From Palsa-513 sp036510225 (GTDB lineage: Bacteria > Actinomycetota > Thermoleophilia > Solirubrobacterales > Solirubrobacteraceae), in the NCBI GenBank assembly GCA_036510225.1, contig DATCEH010000022.1, positions 1 through 64,000 on the forward strand: a stretch of 64,000 nt of DNA. Reading direction: 5' to 3'. The notes below the pieces were generated by a model, which ran no database searches, was not told the origin of the DNA, and saw only the letters and a program-made list of their open reading frames with translations. Every line of letters begins with the position of its first letter. Position 1 is the stretch's first letter. Position numbers and translations under genes: made by a program. Of this stretch, positions 36,949 to 45,497 are shown one piece after another.

Positions 36949-37911
36949 TTAGTAGCGCGCAGTCATTGTCTCGCGCGCCCGGAGATAGGCCTCCTCAGCC
37001 AGTTCGTGGATATTAGTCAATTGCGCCGGCTTGTTGATAGGAAGACGCCAAGCCGCGAGCGGGGTCGGATTTTCTCCTGGGTGGATCAGAGTCGCGAACC
37101 AGTGCTTGCCGAAGAGGACGACGTGCATGGCGGCGCGTCCATCGCGCCCGGGGTAGAACGCGACAAGGTGACCCTCCTTTGGACAGACCGCCGCGGCCCA
37201 CGTAGGAGGTTTCCGGAGAGTGTGGCGCAGTGGGCCTCCATCGAGTGCTCGGGGTTCAGCGTCCCAGAGCCACCCGCGCCAAGTCGTTGCAGTGTCTCCG
37301 CCAAGCCAAGAGTCGGGCCAACCGAGAAGCGAGGAGACTCCGAGCGCGCAACGGGCGGCGAAGCGTGGCCATACCACTAGGTCGACCTCGGTCTGGACGT
37401 GAATCTGGTTCCCGGCATCCTTCTCTCGTACGTCCAGCGTGCGCCCGCGAGACGCGGCTTTGCGAATCGCGTTCGCGGCCAGTGCAGCGCGCTGTTCGGT
37501 CGTGCCGCCGAGCACTACGAGTCCCGCGGAGTCCGTCGTGAGTTGAGCGGGTATAAGTTCCGGCAGGCGGAGGTCCATGACGATCTGCGTCCCGTCAGGA
37601 AGCGAAGCGCGATGCCTGGCCGGGGCGGCTCTTCGACTACGACCGCTGCCGCGGCGAGTATCCGCGAGCCCCGCCCGGCCGCGCTCGATCGCCAAGACGT
37701 AATCGTTCAAGGCGACCGCGTCGACCAGTCGGCTCAGCTTGGTGTTGCAGGCACGGCAGCAACGGTCTGTAACGAGTCGTGCGCCGAACCCTGCAAGCAG
37801 GACGTGATCAGGAGAATCTCCGATCCGAAGCCACGGTCTGGCGCAGTACCAGCACAAGCCCGGACGAGGTACTCCGTCGGGCTCGACATCAGGCAGGTGC
37901 TCAAGAGCCAT
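36949..37911 (-). CDS. HNH-endonuclease-like zinc protein
   Basis: A 320-residue protein whose first 70 residues look like an HNH_5-type domain: LCWYCARP (first CxxC), SPDHVLLAGFGARLV (Asp-His in place of the usual Glu-His-Val) and CCRACNTKLSR (second CxxC plus Asn). The remaining 240 residues are unrecognised, with the repeated theme of a nucleic-acid-linked effector of unknown target. TAACGT lies 6 nt before the ATG. It is divergent from a two-helix membrane protein with a 90-nt shared regulatory gap, which suggests joint control. Confidence 0.72.
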   Translation of the reverse strand: MALEHLPDVEPDGVPRPGLCWYCARPWLRIGDSPDHVLLAGFGARLVTDRCCRACNTKLSRLVDAVALNDYVLAIERGRAGLADTRRGSGRSRRAAPARHRASLPDGTQIVMDLRLPELIPAQLTTDSAGLVVLGGTTEQRAALAANAIRKAASRGRTLDVREKDAGNQIHVQTEVDLVVWPRFAARCALGVSSLLGWPDSWLGGDTATTWRGWLWDAEPRALDGGPLRHTLRKPPTWAAAVCPKEGHLVAFYPGRDGRAAMHVVLFGKHWFATLIHPGENPTPLAAWRLPINKPAQLTNIHELAEEAYLRARETMTARY

Positions 37912-38001
37912 GGCTTGACGTTATCCATGTGCCTCGACGCCAGTCCCCCGGCCAGCTGCTCGGTCAACGCACGCGGGCCGACGGGCCAGTACGGTCTCGC
38001 C

Positions 38002-39027
38002 GTGCCCTCGACAGTAAAGGCCCCGACGTCGCAGGAGCACACGCCTTGGTGGGTCTGGTTCGTGGCGGCAGGACTCCTCATTGCCGGGGTCGCGATCGTC
38101 TTTGCGGGCGCGCGTATCGACGGGCTCGACAGCTACGGACAGTCGGTGTTCGTCAACGTCGGGACCGCGTTCGCCCTTGCAGGGCCTCTCTTTCTGGCTG
38201 AGCGCGCGCTTGCACGGCGAATACGGCGCGTAGGCGAGACGGCTCGCGCAGCGGAACGGGCGGGCGAGGCGGCGCAGGCCGCCAGCGAGGCGACGAGGAA
38301 AGAGCTTGACGCTCTCAGGGAGCAGTTCGTTGGCGGCATGAACGAGGCACGTGCTGCGGACTCGCGACGCGCTGAGCGCGCCGCCGCTGGCTCCTTCGAC
38401 GATCTCGTCGCGCTCTACGAACGCGCGTCGCGCGGGCGCTCGATCGATCGACGCGGGCTGAGGGTGACGCCGCCGTCCTTGGGCTTCTCCTTAAGGATCA
38501 GGGCGGTGGATCGCGGAACCGAGGGTGAGGGCGTACGCGTTATCGAGTTGGACTGCGAAGACGACGCCTTGACCTCCGTCTGCGAGGGGGTGATCTGGTC
38601 GCCGGGAGAGACGGCAGCAGAAGTGTTCGTGCGACTTGCCGAGAACCTCACGAAGGTGGGCCGGTATCCCGGCGACGACACGTTCGACCCGACGAAGCTC
38701 CTCGATGCGATCGCGGTGGGACTAGGCAGTGTGATCGCTATCCGCACCGGCCCGCAAGGCGACCGCGATGTACGCCAGATCATCAAACTTCCTAACGAGT
38801 ACTGGGCCGTCACCCGGGAAGGATTGGACTCCTTGGTCTCGACAGTGATGTGGGCCGAGCACGACGAACTCATCGGCAACACCAATGACGCCTTCCATCG
38901 GTTGAAGTCGCAATGGCAGCTACACAGCCTGCCGCTGACCGATTTCACCACCGCCTTCGCAGTTGCCGAACGCACCCACGAGGCGCTTCCTGACCGCCGC
39001 GTACCTCGCGTTGGCGACTCCCGGTAG
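38002..39027 (+). CDS. Two-helix membrane protein with coiled coil, unknown function
   Basis: A 341-residue protein starting at GTG 38002 (TACGGT lies 6 nt upstream; an ATG at 37927 is the alternative). Two membrane helices (WWVWFVAAGLLIAGVAIVFA and VFVNVGTAFALAGPLFLAE) are followed by a heptad-like helix rich in Ala/Glu/Arg (residues about 75-130), then a soluble C-terminal domain of about 200 residues (RVIELDCEDDALTSVCEGVI and GSVIAIRTGPQGDRDVRQII). The C-terminal domain is not recognised. Topology predicts both termini in the cytoplasm, as in many membrane-sensor proteins of defence islands; this is an inference. Confidence 0.65.
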   Translation: MPSTVKAPTSQEHTPWWVWFVAAGLLIAGVAIVFAGARIDGLDSYGQSVFVNVGTAFALAGPLFLAERALARRIRRVGETARAAERAGEAAQAASEATRKELDALREQFVGGMNEARAADSRRAERAAAGSFDDLVALYERASRGRSIDRRGLRVTPPSLGFSLRIRAVDRGTEGEGVRVIELDCEDDALTSVCEGVIWSPGETAAEVFVRLAENLTKVGRYPGDDTFDPTKLLDAIAVGLGSVIAIRTGPQGDRDVRQIIKLPNEYWAVTREGLDSLVSTVMWAEHDELIGNTNDAFHRLKSQWQLHSLPLTDFTTAFAVAERTHEALPDRRVPRVGDSR

Positions 39028-39393
39028 ATCGAGGCCCGGTCAGACCGGAGAAAACTCGGGACGTCTGCACGCGTCGCGAGATCGTGGCGACGCTGCCGGC
39101 GCCGACATGGTGATCGCCGTCGCGAGCCACGGACGTTGTGCTGCGGCGCAGGCGACCAAGCCAGCAGGGCCGCACCGGCGGCTCCCACCACCGAGGAGCC
39201 TGGGCGGGTGCGCTCTGTCAAGGCAGCATCAACGCTGCTGGTCGGCCCGATAAGCGAGCGCGCGGGACTGCGGCTAGCGGACGCCCGGAATGGACGAGAG
39301 TCAGCCGTGACCGAGGGTCAGACGTCTACTCCCGCATGGCCGGCGCGAGCGGGCGCGACTCGATCCTGTCCTCGCTGCGTCCTCGTAACGAGC
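39028..39393. other. Intergenic stretch
   Basis: Between the membrane-protein gene and hicB I see no supported gene, repeat or strong hairpin. Open frames are short, Arg-rich shadows. Confidence 0.4.
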
Positions 39394-39606
39394 TCAGGCG
39401 GCGACCACGCCGGCGGCGTGGTGCGGCACGGGAAGCGAGCGCCCTCGATCTCGTAGATCGTCGGCGAACGCTGAGAGGGCCTCCTGGATGCGTTCGGTTA
39501 CCTCTTGGTGGGTGGTGCCGAGCGCGACAACGCCGGGCAGGTCAGGGATGAAGGCGCCCCAGGCGCCGTCTTCGGCTTGCTCGTAAATGACGACGTATTC
39601 ACTCAT
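39394..39606 (-). CDS. hicB: HicB-family antitoxin
   Basis: A 70-residue HicB: partial RNase H-like fold beginning SEYVVIYEQAEDGAWGAFIPDLPGV and continuing GTTHQEVTERIQEALSAFAD, the standard HicB signature (EDGxWxAxxPDLPG). It lacks a C-terminal DNA-binding extension, so repression may be weak or need the HicA complex. Its ATG overlaps the hicA stop by 4 nt. The HicA toxin is an mRNA interferase that HicB neutralises. Confidence 0.9.
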   Translation of the reverse strand: MSEYVVIYEQAEDGAWGAFIPDLPGVVALGTTHQEVTERIQEALSAFADDLRDRGRSLPVPHHAAGVVAA

Positions 39607-39803
39607 CGGAGACCCTCTAGACCGCTCGCTCGTCGAATGCTACCGAGCGTTCCCGGGGGAACCGAGTCGCGGTCCTTCCCTGCTACGACGATCCGCTCTC
39701 CGCGATCAGGATGCGCCCAGACCTCATGAGACCCGCGCTGGCGCACGACCTGCCAGCCCGCGTCGATCAGCGCCGCCCTGACATCGCTGTATTTCTTCGC
39801 CAT
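39603..39803 (-). CDS. hicA: HicA-family mRNA interferase toxin
   Basis: A 66-residue HicA toxin with a double-stranded-RNA-binding-like fold. It starts AKKYSDVRAALIDAGWQVV and has the catalytic His in RQRGSHEVWAHPD near residue 29 and the C-terminal PPGTLGSIRRASGL. Start set at ATG 39803, since TACGGT lies 8 nt upstream and the toxin fold begins there; the open frame extends further without homology. Toxin-first order with a 4-nt overlap is usual for hicAB. Confidence 0.9.
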   Translation of the reverse strand: MAKKYSDVRAALIDAGWQVVRQRGSHEVWAHPDRGERIVVAGKDRDSVPPGTLGSIRRASGLEGLR

Positions 39804-40014
39804 CGCTGCCGACCGTACGCCACCCAGCAGACAGCCGGAGGCCGAGACGGGTCGCGCGCGAGGGAATGGGGCCGGACGGCGGGTCGCGACGGCTCTCTGA
39901 TCGGGGTAGGCCGGCGTCGCCGACGCTGCTCCGGGCGCGATCTTGGGGCTGGGGCCAACGCGTCGAGTCACCGGGGAGGGAGCGATGGTCTGCGCTCCCT
40001 CCGCGATCGGCTAT

Positions 40015-40747
40015 TCAGAGCTGGAGCCCCGCAGTCGCGGAAATCGTCGGTGCGCGCCTCGCGTGGACGGCGGCGATGATCTCCTCGGTGTCGATGCCTT
40101 GGAGGTAGATGCTTGTGGTGCCGAGGTTGGCGTGCCCGAGCTGGCGTTGGATGATGTTCAGCGCGACGCCCTCGCGCGCGAGCTCGACAGGGTGGGCGTG
40201 GCGGAGCTGATGCGGCGCGAACCGTCGTCTCACGCCGGCCAGAGCAGCCGTGCGGCGAAACTCGACGCGGACCGCGGCACTCGACCACGCTCGTGACGCG
40301 GACCGCGGCACTCGACCACGCTCGCCCGCGGGTCGGTCCGTCTATGACGCAGAACAGCGGGCCGACCGGTAGCTCGACGCGGTCTGTGAGCCAAGGACTC
40401 AGATGCTCCCAGCCCCAGGCATCCATGCCGACCTCGCGGCGCCGGCCGCCCTTTCCGCAACGCACGAGCACCGACCCCCGCCGAACGTCGAGATCGTTGT
40501 CGGTCAGCGCGAGCGCCTCCTGGACGCGCAGGCCACCGCTCCACAGCACAACGATGATCGCGCGTAGCCGACGGCCGTGGCGGTCGTCGGGCGCGCGGCG
40601 CATCACCGCCACCATCTCCTCGACGGTCGGAGGGTCGGCCGGGTAGTGCATCCCCTTGTTGCGTGGCGGACGGCCGGCGTGGTAGCCGGGCATCGTCGCC
40701 GGCGAGCGGCGACGACCCGCAGAATCAAGTACGGGCGAGTTGGTCAT
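40015..40747 (-). pseudogene. Xer-like tyrosine recombinase, frameshifted by a 31-bp tandem duplication
   Basis: From ATG 40747 (GGAGG upstream) the frame encodes a recombinase with the first catalytic Arg in LWSGGLRVQEAL. At 40264-40325 a 31-nt unit is duplicated (30 nt identical), shifting the frame. The other frame then gives RFAPHQLRHAHPVEL (HxxR) and QLGHANLGTTSIYLQG (GH and nucleophile Tyr). Removing one repeat unit joins the two frames in phase into about 230 residues with all visible catalytic residues. So it is silent now but only one event from intact. Confidence 0.85.
40264..40325. repeat. 31-bp tandem duplication inside the recombinase gene
   Basis: Unit 1 is 40264-40294 and unit 2 is 40295-40325; the first 30 nt are identical (GACGCGGACCGCGGCACTCG plus ACCACGCTCG) and only the last base differs. 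The period of 31 is not a multiple of three, so it causes the frameshift described for the surrounding gene. Confidence 0.95.
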
Positions 40748-41571
40748 GGCAACCTCCGATCGATGCAGCGGACAGTTCCGCCGGTCTACCACTCGCTTCG
40801 CCATCTCGACGCGAGCGCTCCGGTCGATGAGCCGCAGCGCTCCCTCCTCGTCCGAAGCGAGTCGCCGCCGAACCGCTGTGCCGGCGCCTCCTTTCCCACA
40901 AGACCGGAAACCGGCGAGCTGCAGTCAGCCTGCTCGGGATACCCCATCTAGCTGCGACACTCCTCGGCGTGAGCCCGCGTTACGAGGGATGGCTCGTGTC
41001 CGCGACTGTCGTTGCGCCGTGGTCTAGCAACGCCCCAGCCTGTTTGCTCCACAGCTCCGACCGGGCGCGTGCACACGGCTGCGTCCTACTCATATCGGCC
41101 GCGATCGTGTGGCTCGCGACGGTAGCCTCGACCGTCCCGCCCAGCTCCCTGCGGCGTGAATGGCGGCCGATGCGGATCGTCAAGCACCGCACCCGTCGAC
41201 AAGTTCGACGCCGCGGGATCGCGGTAGACCGGGCGGTGGCCCTGGCCTCGCACCTCTACGTTGTGACCAGCGCGCCGGACGGCTGTGTCGCAATGTGTGC
41301 TTACATCGAATACCGCCCAACGCGCCATCACGCATAGCCCACCGCCCGACGGGTGCGGGACGACCGTCCCGCACCCGCGCGGGTCTCATCGGACCCTTGA
41401 CCGGGAGGAGCTACCCGGCAGGGAAGTTCATTGCGCGCTCTTCTACGCGAGCAGTCGTCGCGCGTCGGGCGCGGCACGCCAGTTTGCGACGACGACCAGG
41501 TCGGCCGAGCAGAGACGAACCGCGTCTTGCTTCGGCAAACAGATCACGCTGCTTGGCCCGCAGCACCGCCT
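40748..41571. other. Gene-free stretch with strong hairpin
   Basis: No gene is supported on either strand. The main feature is a perfect inverted repeat, GGGTGCGGGAC at 41351-41361 and GTCCCGCACCC at 41366-41376 with a 4-nt centre. It lies about 195 nt downstream of the PIN gene and could be a terminator or a recombination site remnant. Confidence 0.45.
41351..41376. terminator. Perfect 11-bp hairpin, possible terminator
   Basis: The stems GGGTGCGGGAC and GTCCCGCACCC are exact complements around GACC. There is no run of T on either side, so a factor-independent terminator of the standard kind is not proven; position after the PIN-domain gene on the minus strand fits a transcription end. Confidence 0.4.
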
Positions 41572-42726
41572 TTATCCCGGCAGGATCTGCTCCACGGACA
41601 CGGCTAGATCGTACTCGCCTTCTTGTCCTTCAGCCGAGGCCTCTCGTACGGTCACCCGCACCTCCGCGACCACGTGAGCGCCGACGTACGCTTCGGCCAG
41701 CATCATAGACTCGTTCCAGTCGTAGTCCGTGACCGTGACGGGCGCGTCGTCAACCTCGGCGATGAGGTACTTCCGGATCCCCAGATCGAGCCGGGCGTCG
41801 CCCGAGATTTCCACTGTCATATAGAAACCGTGCTCAGCTGGGTCCGCGCGGACAAGTCGCGGCAGGCCCGTCGCGGTGAATTCGGCAACGGTCAACTCGT
41901 CTATCTCGACTTCGAGACCCCACTCGTCCTCGGGCTGGCTGATCGAATACCAGCCGACGGCGTCCTCGATCTCGGTCTTGAGCACCTCCGAATAGTCTTT
42001 ATCTGCGAGGAGGGCGGCTGCGTCGTCCTGGGCGGCTTGAACCGGGGCGACGAAGCGCTCATTGAAGGCCGTGACCTTGTCGTGAAGCGTGACTGTCGCC
42101 GGGTCGCGCCCGTCCGCTTCAAGATCGGCGATTAGTAGCGGGTGGAGTCTCGAACTGTCGGCTGGATCGGCGAAATCCGAGGTGTTGGCCGTCACGAGCG
42201 CGACTTCATCGGGGCCGGCGGCCTCGATGACGGTCAACCAGATCGCGGCGTCAACAACGCCTTTGATCGCCTTCCCAGAGCCATCCTGTGGCTCGGCCGT
42301 CACCGGCTGGGCGGCCTCGGACCGCTGCGGGGCGTCGGAAACCTTTATCGGATGCCTTCTTTGAGCCGCCCAATCGATCACTCGGCTCACACCGGCAGGG
42401 TGGTCAGCGATCTTGCGACGCGGTCCGTTGAGGCGCTGCTCGAGCTGTGCTCTGTACTCAGCTACCGCTGCGTCATCGAATGACGGGAGCTCCACTCCGG
42501 GAAGCCGGAACGCGTTCGCGGCGACCCGCGTGTTCTTCAGGTCTTTCTTCAGTTTGCGAAGGCGCTCCGGATACTGCCGAACCAACTCCTCGACTACTCC
42601 TCTCGGGGTCAAGATCTCGATTCCCTCGACTCGGCCCTCTTCGCAGGCCCGAAATAGCGTGCTGAGGCCCTGCCCTTGCGCGTAGACATCCTGGAAGAAG
42701 ACGTTGGTATCGAGGACAACGATCAT
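41572..42726 (-). CDS. PIN-domain ribonuclease-like protein (DUF4935 type)
   Basis: A 384-residue protein with an N-terminal PIN domain. MIVVLDTNVFFQD holds the first acidic residue, GVVEELVRQYPE a second, and KGVVDAAIWLTVIE and TANTSDFAD (near residue 190) the remaining acidic sites. The second half (residues about 230-384) is an unrecognised beta-rich domain. ATG at 42726 is where the PIN fold begins; the frame runs 120 residues further upstream without homology. No antitoxin-like partner is adjacent, unlike VapC toxins. DUF4935 proteins often occur in mobile islands. Confidence 0.82.
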   Translation of the reverse strand: MIVVLDTNVFFQDVYAQGQGLSTLFRACEEGRVEGIEILTPRGVVEELVRQYPERLRKLKKDLKNTRVAANAFRLPGVELPSFDDAAVAEYRAQLEQRLNGPRRKIADHPAGVSRVIDWAAQRRHPIKVSDAPQRSEAAQPVTAEPQDGSGKAIKGVVDAAIWLTVIEAAGPDEVALVTANTSDFADPADSSRLHPLLIADLEADGRDPATVTLHDKVTAFNERFVAPVQAAQDDAAALLADKDYSEVLKTEIEDAVGWYSISQPEDEWGLEVEIDELTVAEFTATGLPRLVRADPAEHGFYMTVEISGDARLDLGIRKYLIAEVDDAPVTVTDYDWNESMMLAEAYVGAHVVAEVRVTVREASAEGQEGEYDLAVSVEQILPG

Positions 42727-43142
42727 TCGGCTCTCAACGCTGTCGCAGTCATCCGCGCGGGACCCTACCCGCCTCGGGGATCGGAGGTAGTACGCACTCG
42801 CGCGCCCGCCCCGTGCAACGCTCGACTCGACAGGGGTCTCCGTGACCGTCGCGTTTGACGACCGGCAAGCACGCAGCCGGCGGCTTGACCGACGCCCGCG
42901 TGAGCCCGGCGATGCACCAGCCAAGCGCCGGGATCGGCTCGCGACCGCTGATCGTCCTGATCCAGGAGCGCCGGGCAGACGACCGGAGCCCCGCGCGGAT
43001 CGAGGCGTCTCCCCAGGCGGGGAGCAGAGGCCTGCTTCGGACGACTGTGGCAGTCTCCCGTCGACCGGAGCCGAGCCTCGCGGAGGCACCCGGCGACCGC
43101 GGCCTCGATTCCGGCGTGGGTCCGCGTTACATTTGGAGCTGC
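42727..43142. other. Intergenic stretch
   Basis: No supported gene. It contains the divergent upstream regions of the PIN gene and the toxin-antitoxin pair; the only recognisable element is TACATT with TGGAG directly before the antitoxin ATG. Confidence 0.4.
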
Positions 43143-43334
43143 ATGACCGCGCGAGAGAAGCTCCACCTCCTAGCCGATGAACTCAGCGACGCTGAAGCGG
43201 AGGCCGCGTTCGGCCGACTGATCCGCGAGCGGGAATTGCTCGGGCGCTGGACTGCGGCCAAGGACATCGACGCGACCGAGGACGCCTGGGCGCTCGCGAA
43301 CGCGCGCGAAGCGATCCGCGAAGAACGTTGGTAG
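43143..43334 (+). CDS. Small antitoxin-like protein paired with MazF toxin
   Basis: A 63-residue acidic, helical protein (REKLHLLADELSDAEAEAAF, DATEDAWALANAREAIREERW). No DNA-binding motif is certain; composition and location immediately upstream of a MazF/PemK toxin argue for an antitoxin. The ATG has TACATT 9 nt upstream and a GGAG site in the same leader. Its stop overlaps the TTG start of the toxin by 7 nt. Confidence 0.75.
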   Translation: MTAREKLHLLADELSDAEAEAAFGRLIRERELLGRWTAAKDIDATEDAWALANAREAIREERW

Positions 43335-43639
43335 AGCGCGGCGACGCCGCCTGGCTGGAGCTCGAGCAGGAAGGCCGCCGCCCAGTCGTCGTCCTCACAC
43401 GAGACAACGCCCTCCCACGGTTGCGCAACGTCGTCGTCGCACTCGTGACCCGCACCATCCGCGGGATCGACACCGAGGTCGAGCTCGGACCCGAAGACGC
43501 GATGCCCGTCCCATGCGCGGTCAGCCTCGACAACCTCCGCACCGTGCCGCAGGCACTCCTGACCCAATCGATCACACGCCTCGGCGCCGAACGAATGGAC
43601 GCGATCTGCCGAGCACTCGCCCGAGCTACCGGCTGCTGA
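43328..43639 (+). CDS. MazF/PemK-type endoribonuclease toxin
   Basis: A 103-residue CcdB/PemK-fold toxin: ERGDAAWLELEQEGRRPVVVLTRD at the N terminus and VVVALVTRTIRG, then CAVSLDNLRTVPQALL, the characteristic MazF blocks with the catalytic Arg and Thr in VTRT. Such toxins cleave mRNA at short sequence sites. TTG start inside the end of the antitoxin gene, giving tight coupling. Confidence 0.88.
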   Translation: MVERGDAAWLELEQEGRRPVVVLTRDNALPRLRNVVVALVTRTIRGIDTEVELGPEDAMPVPCAVSLDNLRTVPQALLTQSITRLGAERMDAICRALARATGC

Positions 43640-43781
43640 GCGACCACCGCTCTGTCGCGAACGCGATCGTGAGCCCGACGACGTAGAGGTGAGCAAAGCG
43701 ATCATCCGCGCCGGCCCGCACGAACGAAGCCATCGGGACTCCCGTTCGGAGTGCCGGTGCGTGTTGTAGAACATTGTCTCG

Positions 43782-44342
43782 ATGTCGACCCCAAGCCAGT
43801 TACAAACCGCCCGGCTGATCTTGCGGCGTTGGCGTCAGACCGACCACGTCCCATTCGCGGCGCTGAATGCCGACCCGATCGTGATGGAGTACTTTCCTGA
43901 CCTCCTCACCCGCGCCGAAAGCGATGACCTGATCGCCAGGATCGAGGCTGGCTTTGCCTCCTACGGCCACGGACTTTGGGCCCTGGAGGTGCGCGCAACG
44001 GGCGAGTTTGTGGGGTTCACTGGCCTCGCGATTCCGTCGTTCAATGCCCACTTCACACCCGCTGTTGAGGTTGGCTGGCGTCTATCGCGGTCAGCCTGGG
44101 GCAACGGCTACGCGACTGAGGCCGGCCTGGCCTCGATTAGGTTTGGATTTCGAGACTTCGGCCTTGATGAGATCGTGTCGTTCACGAGCGCGGCCAACGT
44201 GAGGTCCCGAGCCGTCATGGAACGGATCGGGATGACCCACGACCCAGCTGATGACTTCCATCACCCGCAGTGGGACGGGGAGGATCTCTTGCGTCCCCAC
44301 GTCCTGTATCGGATATCGGCCGCAGATGATCTGGCTTACTGA
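43782..44342 (+). CDS. GNAT acetyltransferase, RimJ/RimL-like
   Basis: A 186-residue GNAT enzyme: LQTARLILRRWRQTDHVPFAALN at the start, EVGWRLSRSAWGNGYATEAG holding the acetyl-CoA loop (WGNGYA for R/QxxGxA) and FTSAANVRSRAVMERIGM at the end. It matches the RimJ/RimL group that acetylates protein N termini, or small-molecule homologues. TAGAAC lies a short distance before the ATG. Complete length. Confidence 0.9.
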   Translation: MSTPSQLQTARLILRRWRQTDHVPFAALNADPIVMEYFPDLLTRAESDDLIARIEAGFASYGHGLWALEVRATGEFVGFTGLAIPSFNAHFTPAVEVGWRLSRSAWGNGYATEAGLASIRFGFRDFGLDEIVSFTSAANVRSRAVMERIGMTHDPADDFHHPQWDGEDLLRPHVLYRISAADDLAY

Positions 44343-44827
44343 CCCGTCCATTCGCGGACGTGCGAGAGTCTCAGCAAGCTCCTTTCACTCCTGCGTTGGA
44401 CTAGCCGCGAGAGCGTGTGCCGTGCGCCGGCGTCGCACGCAGCCCCCGAGCGGAGGCTTCTTCGCTGCCCTTGACAGGCCCCCCGTGAGTGCCGGCGCCA
44501 GCGAGCGGTCTGCTCAGTCCGACGTCGTCGGGCTCAAGATCAGGTTGGCGACGTAAGAGGCGTCCGGATCCTCTTGTTGCGCGGTGCCCCTGGTGCGAGC
44601 TCGCGAGGGCTCCATCCGGCACGTCCTCTTCCTCGACGACGATCGACATGCCGTCGTCGTTCTCCCCGGTCCGCAGTCAGAGCGGCCGCACCGACGCGTA
44701 GACCGTTCGGGTGACGACGAGCTCGGGCGCCTGCGCCAATGCTGCGTCTCGTCGCTGCGGCGATCGTCAGCCTGGGGAACCGGTCTCCTACCGATCGGTC
44801 CTCGGCTGGCGCGTCTACCCTGGGAGC
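44343..44827. other. Intergenic stretch
   Basis: No gene is supported. Short frames on both strands lack domains or start signals. A TACCCT box near its right end belongs to the thioredoxin gene. Confidence 0.4.
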
Positions 44828-45247
44828 ATGCCGATCATTTCGTGTCCGAACTGCGGAGCGCGCAACCGCGTCCGGCCGATCCCCTCGGGGTTTCCTCGAT
44901 GCCCGAAATGTCGATCAGAGCTTCCCTGGGTTGTCGACGCCGACGCGGAGACGTTCACCGCCGAGACGGCTGCCACGGTCCCCGTCGTCGTTGACTTCTG
45001 GGCTGCCTGGTGCGGACCATGCCGGATGATCGCGCCGGTGCTCGAAGATCTCGCCCGTCGGCACGCTGGGCATTTGAAGGTCGTCAAGGTCGACGTGGAC
45101 GCCAATCGTGACCTCGCCGCGCGCTACGGAGCACAGTCGATCCCGCTACTGGTCGTGATCCGTGATGGGCGAGAGGTCGACCGGATCGTCGGTGCGCTGC
45201 CTCGTGCCGCGCTCGAGCAGCGACTCGGGTCCGTGCTGGCCGCCTGA
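44828..45247 (+). CDS. trxC: Thioredoxin-2-like protein with N-terminal zinc ribbon
   Basis: A 139-residue Trx2. The first 30 residues hold two CxxC pairs (CPNC and CPKC, a zinc site), followed by a thioredoxin domain with VVVDFWAAWCGPCRMIAPVL (active site CGPC) and GAQSIPLLVVI with the cis-Pro. ATG 44828 has TACCCT 6 nt upstream; the longer frame is rejected because nothing before the ATG belongs to the family. TrxB at 29845 could serve as its reductase. Confidence 0.93.
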   Translation: MPIISCPNCGARNRVRPIPSGFPRCPKCRSELPWVVDADAETFTAETAATVPVVVDFWAAWCGPCRMIAPVLEDLARRHAGHLKVVKVDVDANRDLAARYGAQSIPLLVVIRDGREVDRIVGALPRAALEQRLGSVLAA

Positions 45248-45497
45248 TTTCCGCGAGTCGATACCGGCGCATCCGACCGGACGCCCGCGACGCGGTCGCG
45301 CCCGGTCGGACGCGCGCTCGGTCGCCGAAGCAATGGCGCGATCATCGGTGGCGCTGCGACGAAAGCGATCGTCCACGATATGCGCGGCTTCCGCGCCGAG
45401 CAGGGGCCGTGGCGTCGCCGGCGAGGTGCCCGCGATGGATTTGGTGGCCCCCGCGTATCTCTATTGGCAGACGGTCATCACGAGATAAGGAGAAGGC

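Noticed and set aside
36601..37016. Continuation of a plus-strand frame starting MAHTGMREARGFLEAV
   Set aside because: It lies inside a longer shadow frame that is antisense to the secreted-protein gene, runs into the HNH-like gene on the other strand and has no family resemblance.
37399..38001. N-terminal extension of the two-helix membrane protein
   Set aside because: This part of the frame is antisense to the HNH-like gene, and a TACGGT box directly before GTG 38002 supports the shorter protein.
40969..41337. A 122-residue open frame in the gene-free stretch
   Set aside because: No recognisable domain, no TAnnnT box or ribosome site at its start, and composition not better than neighbouring shadows.
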